The notes below the pieces were generated by a model that searched no databases, had not been told where the DNA came from, and saw only the letters and a list, made by a program, of their open reading frames with translations. A stretch of DNA of 64,000 nt from Chitinophagaceae bacterium (GTDB lineage: Bacteria; Bacteroidota; Bacteroidia; Chitinophagales; Chitinophagaceae). Position numbers and translations under genes: made by a program. The stretch spans positions 186,001 through 250,000 of the forward strand of contig JADKAZ010000004.1 of NCBI GenBank assembly GCA_016719015.1, given 5' to 3'. Shown piece by piece: positions 18,213 to 26,868 of the stretch. Numbering within the stretch: the first letter of the stretch is position 1; each line of letters opens with the position of its first letter.

Positions 18213-19199
18213 GTGGCCAAATTCCTAATTATACGTTTTTCCTCGATCGGTGATATTGTACTCACCACGCCGGTTATCCGCTGCCTGAAGAAACAAGTGC
18301 CGGATGCGGAGATACATTTCCTTGTGAAAGACTCTTTTCGTTCCATTGTTCAGCATAATCCTTATATAGACAAAGTTCATGTGTTGGCTCATAGCTGGGA
18401 ATTGATGATTGAAGAATTGAAAGTGGAAGAATATGATTATATCATTGACCTTCATCATAACACCAAAACACTCCGGGTTAAGAATGCATTGAAGAAAAAA
18501 TCTTTTTCTTTTTACAAACTCAATATTCAAAAATATTTCTATACAGCCTTTAAAATAAATATGCTGCCAGATGTGCATATTGTTGACAGGTATTTAAAAA
18601 CAGTAGCCTCTTTTGGGGTGAAGAATGATGGTGCTGGGTTAGATTATTTTATTGCAGAGCAGGAGAAAATTAAAAGGCAGGACATTCCTGCCTCACATAC
18701 CGCCGGTTATATTGCCTGTGTAATAGGTGCTGCACACGGAACAAAGCGGTGGCCAATTCATAAATGGAAAGAGTTTTGTACAAAAATGAACCACCCGATC
18801 ATTCTACTTGGTGGATCAGAAGACAGGGTGAATGGAGATGAGATAGCTGCTGTTGACACGATAAAAGTATATAATGCCTGCGGAAAATTCAAGCTTAATG
18901 AGAGTGCCGATTTAGTTCGGAATGCAAAGCTGGTTATATCAAATGATACCGGATTAATGCATATAGCTGCTGCTTTTAAAAGACCCGTTATTTCTCTCTG
19001 GGGCAATACGGTGCCAGCTTTTGGTATGTATCCTTATTATGGTGATGCGCCGGTGTCAGATGTGATCATGCAAACCAATAAACTTTTCTGCCGTCCCTGC
19101 TCTAAAATTGGCTACAATAAATGTCCGCTGGGACATTTTAAATGCATGGAAAAGATTGAAGTAGATGAAGTTGTTAACAAAGTAAGATTGCGGCTATAA
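18213..19199 (+). CDS. glycosyltransferase family 9 (heptosyltransferase-like)
   Basis: A 328-residue GT-B enzyme of the LPS heptosyltransferase type. The N-terminus FLIIRFSSIGDIVLTTPV (residues 4-21) is the GT9 signature; the C-terminal domain has ISNDTGLMHIAAA near residues 247-259, the conserved D-T/S-G-x-x-H element, followed by a small cysteine group (CRPC, later C-C) that might bind a metal or form disulfides. The start codon is GTG. It transfers a sugar onto lipid A/core or another glycan; the acceptor is unknown. It is last in the transporter operon and overlaps the convergent lipoprotein gene by six bases. Confidence 0.88.
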   Translation: MAKFLIIRFSSIGDIVLTTPVIRCLKKQVPDAEIHFLVKDSFRSIVQHNPYIDKVHVLAHSWELMIEELKVEEYDYIIDLHHNTKTLRVKNALKKKSFSFYKLNIQKYFYTAFKINMLPDVHIVDRYLKTVASFGVKNDGAGLDYFIAEQEKIKRQDIPASHTAGYIACVIGAAHGTKRWPIHKWKEFCTKMNHPIILLGGSEDRVNGDEIAAVDTIKVYNACGKFKLNESADLVRNAKLVISNDTGLMHIAAAFKRPVISLWGNTVPAFGMYPYYGDAPVSDVIMQTNKLFCRPCSKIGYNKCPLGHFKCMEKIEVDEVVNKVRLRL

Positions 19200-20285
19200 A
19201 CCGGTTCCGTCTATAAAAGTTGCCAACCTTTCCTGGTCAAAGGAACTTTTCTGTTTGTATTTTTCGATCCATTCTTTGGCGGCTGTTTCATTGTTTTCTT
19301 CAATATAGGTGGCAATTAATTCCATCATACCATCTTCAAAATCGGGCATGTTTTTCACCAGTCTCTCTATACAAATTTTCGAATTCTCCTTATCCTCTTT
19401 CAGGTTGTAAATGAGATAACGGTAGTAATCAAGGAACGGATCTTTATTGATCATCCTGTCCATTTCATTGATGCCTTTCAGTGCTTTGTCATATTCCTTT
19501 TTAAGAATATAGCCATCCAGTAGTAGCAGGTGCATATTAGGTTCATTGGGATACAATTTTTGATATTCTTCAATAGCGGCAGCATATTCATCGTTATCAT
19601 CAAGTCCTGAATTAACCAGGACATGAATGATCTGAACAGCCCTCATCTTTTGTACATCTGCAGGAAGGCTTTTATAAATAGCCGAAGCCTCATCATACTT
19701 TCCTTCATTCATCAGCTTTCTCATTTCCGGTAGTTTCTTTATCCATTGATCCTGGAGGCTTGTTCCCTTTTTATCTACCAGGTCCTTCATTTGAAGAAAA
19801 AGACCTTTAATGGTTTCAGAAAGGTATTCGCCGGAAGTGTAAATATATATATCGGCTATTTTAACATTCCCGTCTGATCTTGTCAGTTCAATATCATGGT
19901 AATTGAGACTTCCATCGTCGTATAACCTGAAGAGTGCATATTGTGCATTATTTTTTTCATATTGTTTTACCAGCTGGTAAGTCCCTTTTTTTGAGATTGA
20001 TTTAATAATAGCACTGCCCATTTTCATACTTTGTTCCAGCCCTGCGCCAAACGACCTTGCTTCTTTCCCGGAACCCAATCCGGCTTTTTTAAAAAATTCT
20101 GTTTTTGCAATTGCTTCATCCATAAAATCAGGATTCCTTCTTTCAAGGGAACTTTCTAATTTTTGTGCAAATATTTTTGCCTCATCGGCTGTAACTGGTT
20201 TTTGTTTTGGTTGACAGGAGGTTGCCAGCAGGATCAACAGTAAAGAAAAAATGGATATGGTGTTGCGGAAAAAAAGTAGTTTCAT
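19194..20285 (-). CDS. lipoprotein with TPR-like helical repeats
   Basis: A 363-residue protein with a type II signal: MKLLFFRN..., then a Leu/Ile core and LLATSC, a good lipobox. Predicted to be anchored in the outer or inner membrane. The C-terminal half (about residues 200-360) has repeated helix pairs with Tyr and Leu spacing like tetratricopeptide repeats (YDEASAIYKSLPADVQ; YDKALKGINEMDRMI). The N-terminal part is uncharacterised. It converges on the glycosyltransferase with a six-base overlap and diverges from an exported hydrolase. The function is unknown. Confidence 0.78.
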   Translation of the reverse strand: MKLLFFRNTISIFSLLLILLATSCQPKQKPVTADEAKIFAQKLESSLERRNPDFMDEAIAKTEFFKKAGLGSGKEARSFGAGLEQSMKMGSAIIKSISKKGTYQLVKQYEKNNAQYALFRLYDDGSLNYHDIELTRSDGNVKIADIYIYTSGEYLSETIKGLFLQMKDLVDKKGTSLQDQWIKKLPEMRKLMNEGKYDEASAIYKSLPADVQKMRAVQIIHVLVNSGLDDNDEYAAAIEEYQKLYPNEPNMHLLLLDGYILKKEYDKALKGINEMDRMINKDPFLDYYRYLIYNLKEDKENSKICIERLVKNMPDFEDGMMELIATYIEENNETAAKEWIEKYKQKSSFDQERLATFIDGTGL

Positions 20286-20324
20286 GTTGCCAGGTTTTCA
20301 TTGGTGAAGATAATAAAGTCGTTT

Positions 20325-21263
20325 ATGCAGCGGTACTTTGCAATATTTTATTTTCTTATTTTTTCTTTTGGCCTGAGTGGTCAAACCGGCTCTTTTATTG
20401 ATTCATTCAGGGTGTGGGATGATGTAAAGGTTACGATAGACCGGCAGCAGAATATTTATATCGGTAAGGAAACAATCATCACTTTTTTTGCATTACCCAA
20501 TGGAAACACTACTGCACAAACTATGGGTAAGAAAATGCAGCCTGGCGATGACTGGCATTTCGATATTCAGCATATCAGGGCACAGACTGAATTTATCCGG
20601 CAACAATTAAAAAGGGAAAATTTTATTGTTATCTACCTGGAGAATGATTACAAAAGTTGGCCATCCTGGAAACAAAAGCATCCTGATTTCAGAAAACTTA
20701 TTCCGCATCTGGTGGATTCATTGACGGAGTTGATAAAAGCAAAGCGGAAAAGTATTTATCTGAATGGTCATAGCGGCGGCGGTAGTTTTATTTTTGGCTA
20801 CCTGGCTGGAGTGGAACAAATACCGGCTGTTATAAAACGAATTAGCTTCCTGGATAGTGATTATGGATATGACAGCAGTTACTACCCGAAATTCAGGCAA
20901 TGGTTAAAGGAAGTTAAAGGCTCATCCCTAAATGTGTTTGCTTACAATGATAGTCTAGCATTATACAATGGAAAACCCCTTGTGTCTGCTACTGGCGGCA
21001 CCTGGTATAGAAGTTTTTTGCTGTTAAAGCACTTGCAAAGTGACTTTACTTTTTTGCAATCAAAGACTGACAGTCTTATTATTTATAAAAGTAGAAATAG
21101 TAAGGTGCATTTTTATTTTAAATCAAATCTCAACCGGGGCATTTATCATACTCAGCAAGTGGAGTTAAATGGTTTTATCCATTCTGTGCTTTGCGGCACT
21201 AAGTATGATTCAAGGGGATATCATTATTACGAAGCAAGAGCTTACCAGGAGTTAATACAATAG
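20325..21263 (+). CDS. exported alpha/beta-hydrolase-like protein
   Basis: A 312-residue protein with a signal peptide (MQRYFAIFYFLIFSFGLSGQ). It has a serine-hydrolase nucleophile elbow, LNGHSGGGSF, with Ser150, preceded by a strand. An acidic residue in FLDSDYGYD about 25 residues later and a late His (FIHSVLCG) could complete a triad; this is inferred, not aligned. The ATG at 20325 is chosen over a TTG at 20301 because it opens the signal peptide. It is divergent from the lipoprotein with 39 bases between starts, and its stop abuts the convergent DUF481-like gene. Confidence 0.68.
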   Translation: MQRYFAIFYFLIFSFGLSGQTGSFIDSFRVWDDVKVTIDRQQNIYIGKETIITFFALPNGNTTAQTMGKKMQPGDDWHFDIQHIRAQTEFIRQQLKRENFIVIYLENDYKSWPSWKQKHPDFRKLIPHLVDSLTELIKAKRKSIYLNGHSGGGSFIFGYLAGVEQIPAVIKRISFLDSDYGYDSSYYPKFRQWLKEVKGSSLNVFAYNDSLALYNGKPLVSATGGTWYRSFLLLKHLQSDFTFLQSKTDSLIIYKSRNSKVHFYFKSNLNRGIYHTQQVELNGFIHSVLCGTKYDSRGYHYYEARAYQELIQ

Positions 21264-22025
21264 TTAAAGTTCATATTTTAAACCCGTAGCAAAAAGGTAA
21301 GTAGTGCGGGGAGCATCGCCGGCGGGAAACCGGTCATGCAGGTAATTCCATTTTACTTCTAAGCTGAAATGTTGGGTGGCTTTAACTCCCAATGTAATTT
21401 GATTCAAAATACGGAAGTCTCTGAATTTTTTCAAGAGAGGTTGAAAATAAGTGGTGCTGATTAATTCAATATTCTCTTTGGGCAGGTAAGTAAACGAAAC
21501 ATAGCTGCTGTTGCGGAGATCACTGTGCTTTACTACAGGATTTGTTTTTTCCTTCTCTCTTTCGTACATGAAAAGGCTGGCAGCATACAAACGGAAGCTT
21601 TTATTTTTCACCAATTTGAATCTGGGGCCAGTACCGATCAGCATCCGGGAATCGATTTGCGTAATCATGTTGTTCTGGTATTGGCCAAAAACCTCCCACC
21701 TCATCCATTCATTTACTTTTCGGTTGTAACGTACATGGAGAAGGTCATCGGCAATAAATTTACTGTCAGCAATTTTTAAAAAACCATGATTGCCTAAAAT
21801 CAGCCAGAGACCCCTGTCATTGCTGGTTTTATATTGCAGGTGTGCTTCAAGGTTCACCTGAAAAATTTTCTCGGTATTTTGTGTCAGGCAAAATGCAGCA
21901 CCAACACTACCGAGCCAGCCAACAGTGTCTGATTGCATTCTGGCACTTTCTGTATTGACTATTTGTGCTCTTATAGGAGAAACAAAAAAACATAGAGAAA
22001 TAAAGAGAAAACTAATTCTTTTCAT
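21264..22025 (-). CDS. DUF481-like outer-membrane beta-barrel protein
   Basis: A 253-residue protein with signal peptide MKRISFLFISLCFFVSPIRAQ, then alternating hydrophobic strands typical of a beta-barrel. The run RYNRKVNEWMRWEVFGQYQ and GTGPRFKLV resemble the DUF481 (YdiY-like salt-induced outer-membrane) family. The C-terminus ends in an amphipathic strand, GLKYEL. It lies 11 bases downstream of the ExbD-like gene on the same strand, so the two are probably one transcript and may work together in the envelope. Confidence 0.65.
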   Translation of the reverse strand: MKRISFLFISLCFFVSPIRAQIVNTESARMQSDTVGWLGSVGAAFCLTQNTEKIFQVNLEAHLQYKTSNDRGLWLILGNHGFLKIADSKFIADDLLHVRYNRKVNEWMRWEVFGQYQNNMITQIDSRMLIGTGPRFKLVKNKSFRLYAASLFMYEREKEKTNPVVKHSDLRNSSYVSFTYLPKENIELISTTYFQPLLKKFRDFRILNQITLGVKATQHFSLEVKWNYLHDRFPAGDAPRTTYLFATGLKYEL

Positions 22026-22036
22026 CTGTCGGAGTT

Positions 22037-22450
22037 TTACAGGAATTCAGTCTGGAACAATACCGGGAATTGTTTTTTTAATTTGGCCTGTTTTTTAGCG
22101 TCAATTCTTTCAAATAAATTTTTATATTTCTGCAGGCATACCTGTGTTAATGCCTTTCGTTGCCCCTCTTGAATTTCTTTTATCACCACTTCTATTACGA
22201 GGTCAGGCACTTCACTATTTACTTTTACAATTTTTATTTTACCCTGCATTTGGCCGGTACCCAGGTAACTTTTAAACAGACGCTCCTGAATATACCGGGC
22301 CAGGTTGTCTGCACCGACAGTGTCACGACCAACAGAAACAGTACCGATTTCATCCACAGAGACTTGTAGAATTTTTTCTGTAGAAAACATCTCCGTTGCA
22401 GATGAACGGATAATGCATACCACCAGTAAAATAGAAAGGAATAGCCGCAT
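22037..22450 (-). CDS. periplasmic ExbD/TolR-like domain protein
   Basis: A 137-residue protein with a short N-terminal hydrophobic segment (MRLFLSILLVVCIIRSSAT) that looks like a signal peptide, followed by VSVDEIGTVSVGRDTV and a VPDLVIEVVIKEI strand. These resemble the periplasmic domain of ExbD/TolR, in which a strand with Gly and Val is followed by helix-strand elements. No ExbB or TonB is nearby, and the membrane Asp of true ExbD helices is absent. The assignment is tentative. It is directly upstream of the DUF481-like gene. Confidence 0.5.
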   Translation of the reverse strand: MRLFLSILLVVCIIRSSATEMFSTEKILQVSVDEIGTVSVGRDTVGADNLARYIQERLFKSYLGTGQMQGKIKIVKVNSEVPDLVIEVVIKEIQEGQRKALTQVCLQKYKNLFERIDAKKQAKLKKQFPVLFQTEFL

Positions 22451-22490
22451 AGTTTAAGGTTCAATGGTTGCGGATGCCAAGATATGAAAA

Positions 22491-24389
22491 TCATTGTATT
22501 TCACTCAGCTCCAGCCAGCGAAGTTCTTTTTCATCGAGCAGGCGGGTGACTTCTCCAATGCGTAGTGATAATTGTTGCAGCTCATCAAATGAAGTGTTTC
22601 CGTTGTTCAGTTTTTGGGTCACTGTTACTTTTTCTTTTGTCAGGTCGGCAATTTCTTTTTCCAGTACTTCAAACTCTCTTTTTTCTTTGTAAGAGAGCTG
22701 TCTTTTTTGTGAATTAGTCGTAGTGGGATGTTCAATAGTTGCCTTTTCTCCAAGGTCCTTGCTATCATCCATGATATTTCCTGCCAGCTGCTGCCCGTTT
22801 AATACAGATTGGCGGTATTGTGTATAGTTACCGGGAAAATCTCTTATAATGCCATCACCTTCAAAAATAAAAAGATGATCAACCAGCCGGTCCATAAAAT
22901 AACGATCATGCGATACAATGAGAAGGCATCCGGGAAATTCGCTGAGAAAATTTTCCAGTACACCTAAGGTTGGCAGATCAAGATCATTCGTAGGTTCATC
23001 CAGAATTAAAAAGTTAGGGTTGCGAAACAGAATAGAAAGCAAATGCAATCTTCTTCTTTCACCACCACTTAATTTGCTGATATAGGTGTATTGTTTATCA
23101 GGATCAAATAAAAATAATTGTAAGAATTGGGCAGCACTTAGTGATCCTCCGCTGGCCAATGGAAAATGCTCAGCAATGTTTTTTACAAATTCAATTACCC
23201 GCATATCTTCTTTTACTACCAACCCCTGTTGTGAGTAATTGCCAAACACTACTGTATCTCCAATATTTACTTTACCGCTGTCTGGTTGTTCGATGCCTTG
23301 CAGAATATTTATAAATGTTGATTTACCGGCCCCATTTTTTCCTGCTACACCAATACGTTCACCTTTCTTAAATGTGTAATCAAATCCTTTCAGAAGAATT
23401 TTTTCGCCATAGCTTTTATATAATTTTTTTAGTTCTGCAATTTTTCCACCCAGTCGGTTCATCTTCATGTTTAATTGCACCTGTTCATCAACGATCTGCT
23501 GCTTTGCTTTCTTTTCTACTTCATAAAAATTATCCTGACGGCTTTTACTTTTGGTCGTTCTTGCTTTCGGCTGCTTTCGCATCCATTCTAATTCTTTGCG
23601 ATACGTATTTTTAGCTTTGTCTATACTGGCAGAATCACTTTCAATTCTTGCGGTTTTCTTTTCAAGATAGTTTTGATAATCCCCTTTGTGAACATAAATA
23701 TTGCTGCCTTCCATTTCCCATATTTCATTGCAGGCAGCATCTAAAAAATAACGGTCGTGGGTTACTAACAGCAGTGTAATATTTTCTTTATCAAAATAAT
23801 GTTCCAGCCACTCTACCATTTCTACATCCAGGTGGTTGGTAGGCTCATCCATGATCAGCAATACATGCTTATGCTCAAAACCAATATCAATTAACGTTTT
23901 TGCGAGAGCCACTCTTTTCCGTTGTCCGCCACTCAAATTTTTTACGGGCTGTTGTAAATGGTGAATATTTAATTTGCCCAACACCTGTTTCACTTTTGCA
24001 TCAAAATCCCAGGCGCCTAAGTCATCCATTTTCATAATGGCATTGCTTAGTTTTTCCGGGTCGCCTTGCTCATCTTCCAGCAATTCATATTCTTTAATGG
24101 CATTGATGATAGGATGATTGTGAAAGAAGATATTGTCCAGCACCGATTTGTCTTCTATAAAAGAAGGTTCTTGCTCCAGCAGTACTACATCCACATCTTT
24201 GTTGACCCACACTTTACCTTCATCGGCTGTTTCTGTTCCCGCCAAAATTCTTAATAAAGTGGATTTGCCGGTGCCATTCCTGGCCACCAGGGCTATTTTA
24301 TCGCCTTCTTCTATATTAAAGGAAATGTTCTCAAATAGTGGCTGGATGCCGTAACTCTTGGTCAATCCTTCGACGGAAACATAATGCAT
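22491..24389 (-). CDS. uup: ABC-F family ATPase, Uup-like
   Basis: A 632-residue soluble protein with two ABC ATPase domains and no membrane segments. Walker A: ARNGTGKSTLL and AGKNGAGKSTF; signatures: LSGGQRKRVALAKTL and LSGGERRRLHLL; Walker B: LLIMDEPTNHLD and LILDEPTNDLD. The C-terminal roughly 80 residues are a charged coiled coil (KEKREFEVLEKEIADLTKEK) as in Uup, so Uup is the best match within ABC-F; homologues act on ribosomes or DNA repair intermediates. The ATG at 24389 is preferred to an upstream frame start because a perfect promoter box ends four bases before it. Confidence 0.87.
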   Translation of the reverse strand: MHYVSVEGLTKSYGIQPLFENISFNIEEGDKIALVARNGTGKSTLLRILAGTETADEGKVWVNKDVDVVLLEQEPSFIEDKSVLDNIFFHNHPIINAIKEYELLEDEQGDPEKLSNAIMKMDDLGAWDFDAKVKQVLGKLNIHHLQQPVKNLSGGQRKRVALAKTLIDIGFEHKHVLLIMDEPTNHLDVEMVEWLEHYFDKENITLLLVTHDRYFLDAACNEIWEMEGSNIYVHKGDYQNYLEKKTARIESDSASIDKAKNTYRKELEWMRKQPKARTTKSKSRQDNFYEVEKKAKQQIVDEQVQLNMKMNRLGGKIAELKKLYKSYGEKILLKGFDYTFKKGERIGVAGKNGAGKSTFINILQGIEQPDSGKVNIGDTVVFGNYSQQGLVVKEDMRVIEFVKNIAEHFPLASGGSLSAAQFLQLFLFDPDKQYTYISKLSGGERRRLHLLSILFRNPNFLILDEPTNDLDLPTLGVLENFLSEFPGCLLIVSHDRYFMDRLVDHLFIFEGDGIIRDFPGNYTQYRQSVLNGQQLAGNIMDDSKDLGEKATIEHPTTTNSQKRQLSYKEKREFEVLEKEIADLTKEKVTVTQKLNNGNTSFDELQQLSLRIGEVTRLLDEKELRWLELSEIQ

Positions 24390-24393
24390 ATGG

Positions 24394-24401
24394 CAAAGAT
24401 A
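24394..24401 (-). promoter_or_regulatory. TATCTTTG minus-7 box of the ABC-F gene
   Basis: The minus strand reads TATCTTTG followed by CCAT and then the ATG. This perfect TAnnTTTG is four bases from the start codon, implying a leaderless mRNA. No convincing minus-33 box at standard spacing. Confidence 0.55.
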
Positions 24402-24403
24402 AC

Positions 24404-25054
24404 CTAACGGCCCGCAAGATAAATAAGCAGGCAAAGAAATGCTGTAACGACGATAATTACGATGAGTGAATATTTTTCCTGACGATCTTTTTTCCTTGTT
24501 TTTTGAGTATATCCTGTTATCACCAGTCGGGCTATTTCATCTTCGCCGGCAAGTTTATTTAATTGTATAAGTATGTCTTTAATATACAAATTTGGTAAGG
24601 GACGCATTGCCCGTAGAATAATTGAGATAATCTGGCTGTTGGTTTCGGGTTCGTTGAAGGTTTTTAGTTGCTCAATAACAGAATCCGGAAGAAGGCCAAG
24701 GATATAATCTTTCAAACCTTGTTTATCCATCCTGAATACATCAAGACCAGAAACATATTTTTCCAGTTCCAGGGACTGTTTTAATACTGAAACAGGCGTA
24801 ATAATATCCTGGGTTTTTCTTTTGCCGGTACTTTGCTCATACCACCGCTGCTGCAGATAATATTCTTTTTTGGCAGGATTAGTGAGTACTTCGTAGGCCT
24901 CTTTGATGGCTGTAAACCGGGCAGCGGCATAGGGATCGTTTTGATTTTTATCAGGGTGGTATAATAGTGCCAGCTTTCTGTATGCTTTCTTAATTTCCGG
25001 AAGGGTGGCGGAAGGCTTCAGTTCAAGTAGTTGGTAATAATCTTTTAGGTGCAT
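24404..25054 (-). CDS. membrane-anchored J-domain protein
   Basis: A 216-residue protein with an N-terminal J domain (residues 1-70), including the HPD motif at 33-35 within LYHPDKNQ, needed to stimulate Hsp70 ATPase. There is no Gly/Phe or zinc region, so it is a class C J protein rather than DnaJ. The last 22 residues form a membrane helix (SLIVIIVVTAFLCLLIYL), anchoring the C-terminus with the J domain in the cytosol. Its stop is only 15 bases upstream of the ABC-F start codon. A TAACTTCG near-match lies nine bases upstream. Confidence 0.85.
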   Translation of the reverse strand: MHLKDYYQLLELKPSATLPEIKKAYRKLALLYHPDKNQNDPYAAARFTAIKEAYEVLTNPAKKEYYLQQRWYEQSTGKRKTQDIITPVSVLKQSLELEKYVSGLDVFRMDKQGLKDYILGLLPDSVIEQLKTFNEPETNSQIISIILRAMRPLPNLYIKDILIQLNKLAGEDEIARLVITGYTQKTRKKDRQEKYSLIVIIVVTAFLCLLIYLAGR

Positions 25055-25158
25055 GCTGGCAGCGAAGTTAAGTTTGGGAGAGATTGTTTTTTTGTTTTTT
25101 TACCAGTTATTTACAACCACTTAACGTTATGAACAGTGCATCTATGTACAATTAAGTT

Positions 25159-25166
25159 TACTTTTG
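25159..25166 (+). promoter_or_regulatory. TACTTTTG minus-7 box of the superoxide dismutase gene
   Basis: A perfect TAnnTTTG, 33 bases before the ATG at 25200. The minus-33 region reads AGTG, a poor match. Confidence 0.5.
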
Positions 25167-25199
25167 AGTTCATATATATTCATTCAAAATATATTTACT

Positions 25200-25973
25200 A
25201 TGGATAATAATAAAAATAATCGCCGTGAGTTTTTGAAAACAACCGGTAAAGCCGGCGTAGCTGCCGGGCTATCGTTTACTATTTTGCCCGCCCTGGCAAA
25301 AGAAAGTAGTCAAATGATTGAAGGTGCGGCGGGAACAAAATTTTACGGTGAAAATATTCCGTATACCCAGCAACCACTAACTTATGCGTACGCCGACCTC
25401 GAGCCTGTTATTGATACTATGACGATGGAGATTCATTATTCAAAGCATGCCGCTGCTTATGCAAAAAACCTGGCTGATGCTGTTGCCGCTGAAGGAGTTG
25501 ATACAAAAAAAGTAAGTCTTGTGGCATTACTGGCTGATATAGGTAAGTATTCCGCCAAGATGCGTAACAATGCAGGAGGACATTATAACCATGAATTTTT
25601 CTGGAAGAGTATGCAGAAGCCATCTCCGATCTCCTCACCTTCGGGTGGTTTATTGAAGCAGATTGAAAAAGACTTTGGCTCCCTGGGAACTTTTAAAACA
25701 CAATTTGCGGATGCCGCTAAAAATCGTTTTGGTAGTGGCTGGGCCTGGTTGTTGCTTAATAGTGATAAAAAAATGGTGATTGGGTCAACGCCAAACCAGG
25801 ATAACCCCCTGATGGGAATAAGTGATTTGAAGGGTGCACCATTATTGGGAATTGATGTCTGGGAACATGCTTATTATCTTAAATACCAGAACCGCCGGCC
25901 TGATTATATAGAAGCCTGGTGGAGTGTAATCAATTGGAATATGATTCAAAAAAGATTGGACGCTGCTAAATAG
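25200..25973 (+). CDS. superoxide dismutase (Mn/Fe type) with Tat-like signal
   Basis: A 257-residue superoxide dismutase of the iron/manganese family. Metal ligands are present: His79, His131, Asp219 and His223 (in DVWEHAYY). Gly127 in AGGHYNH and Gln200 in NQDNPLM are the residues typical of manganese rather than iron enzymes. The N-terminus has a twin-arginine type signal, NNRREFLKTTGKAGVAAGL, ending near residue 36, so export of the folded protein is likely. An upstream frame start at 25164 is rejected because the signal begins at 25200 and the promoter box overlaps it. It converges on the dienelactone hydrolase gene. Confidence 0.93.
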   Translation: MDNNKNNRREFLKTTGKAGVAAGLSFTILPALAKESSQMIEGAAGTKFYGENIPYTQQPLTYAYADLEPVIDTMTMEIHYSKHAAAYAKNLADAVAAEGVDTKKVSLVALLADIGKYSAKMRNNAGGHYNHEFFWKSMQKPSPISSPSGGLLKQIEKDFGSLGTFKTQFADAAKNRFGSGWAWLLLNSDKKMVIGSTPNQDNPLMGISDLKGAPLLGIDVWEHAYYLKYQNRRPDYIEAWWSVINWNMIQKRLDAAK

Positions 25974-25980
25974 ACAACTG

Positions 25981-26832
25981 TTATTTCAAATATTTTCCAA
26001 AAAAATCAATGGTCCGTTGCCACGCAAGTTTGGCAGCGGTTTCATTATACCTGGTGGGTGCCGTATCATTATGAAAAGCATGATTGGCCCCTTCGTAGAT
26101 ATATAATTCGTAAGGAATATTATTTTTCTTCAATGCCTCTTCAAATGCAGGGATACCCGCATTGACTCTTTCATCAAGCCCGCCATAATGCATCTGTATA
26201 GCGGCTTTTATTTTTGGAACATCTTCTGCCGCTGCCTGGCGCCCATAGAATGGTACCGCTGCTTTAAGGGAAGGAACATTTACAGCAAGACTATTGGCCA
26301 TGGCACCACCCCAGCAAAAACCTACACAACCGAAGATGCCGTTGGAATCTTTTCTTGATTGCAAATACGTAAACACTTTAATAAAGTTCTGGAGATTGTC
26401 TTCTGCTTTCAGTTGCTGAAATTTTGTTCTTGCTTCATCTTCATTCTCTGGTGTGCCGCCAAGAGATGACAGTGCATTGGGGGCAATCGCTAAATAGCCG
26501 GCTTTTGCGGCACGTCTTGTCACATCTTCAATATGTGCATTCAACCCACGGTTTTCATGGATCACCACTACTGTGGGGTATGGTTTTTCTTTTTTAGGTC
26601 TTGCTACATAAGCCTGCATATCACCATTGATACCCGGATAGGTTATTCTTTCTGTAAATAGATCTTCCTCTGTGGTAACGGCTGCATGGGCATAGTTTAC
26701 TTCCAACAAAGGAAGCAAGGTCATAGCTGCTGCAGTACCACCTGCCAACAGTGCAAGCCGACGGAGAAATTCATTTCTGTTAAGAGGTTTATGAGTATAC
26801 TCGTCGTAGAGGTTGATAATTTGCTGATCCAT
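25981..26832 (-). CDS. dienelactone hydrolase family protein
   Basis: A 283-residue alpha/beta hydrolase with the dienelactone-hydrolase elbow GFCWGGAMA (nucleophile Cys), a later Asp in the GGLDERV loop, and His in GANHAFHND, giving the Cys-Asp-His triad. The N-terminus has an LNRNEFLRRLALLAGGTAAA segment, a Tat-like signal with Arg-Asn in place of Arg-Arg, preceded by about 17 residues. Homologues act on cyclic lactones or related esters. It sits downstream of the ABC-1 kinase gene (36 bases) and converges with the superoxide dismutase, with only seven bases between the stops. Confidence 0.87.
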   Translation of the reverse strand: MDQQIINLYDEYTHKPLNRNEFLRRLALLAGGTAAAMTLLPLLEVNYAHAAVTTEEDLFTERITYPGINGDMQAYVARPKKEKPYPTVVVIHENRGLNAHIEDVTRRAAKAGYLAIAPNALSSLGGTPENEDEARTKFQQLKAEDNLQNFIKVFTYLQSRKDSNGIFGCVGFCWGGAMANSLAVNVPSLKAAVPFYGRQAAAEDVPKIKAAIQMHYGGLDERVNAGIPAFEEALKKNNIPYELYIYEGANHAFHNDTAPTRYNETAAKLAWQRTIDFFGKYLK

Positions 26833-26868
26833 AAAATATAAATTGATAAAATTAAAAAAATGAATAGG

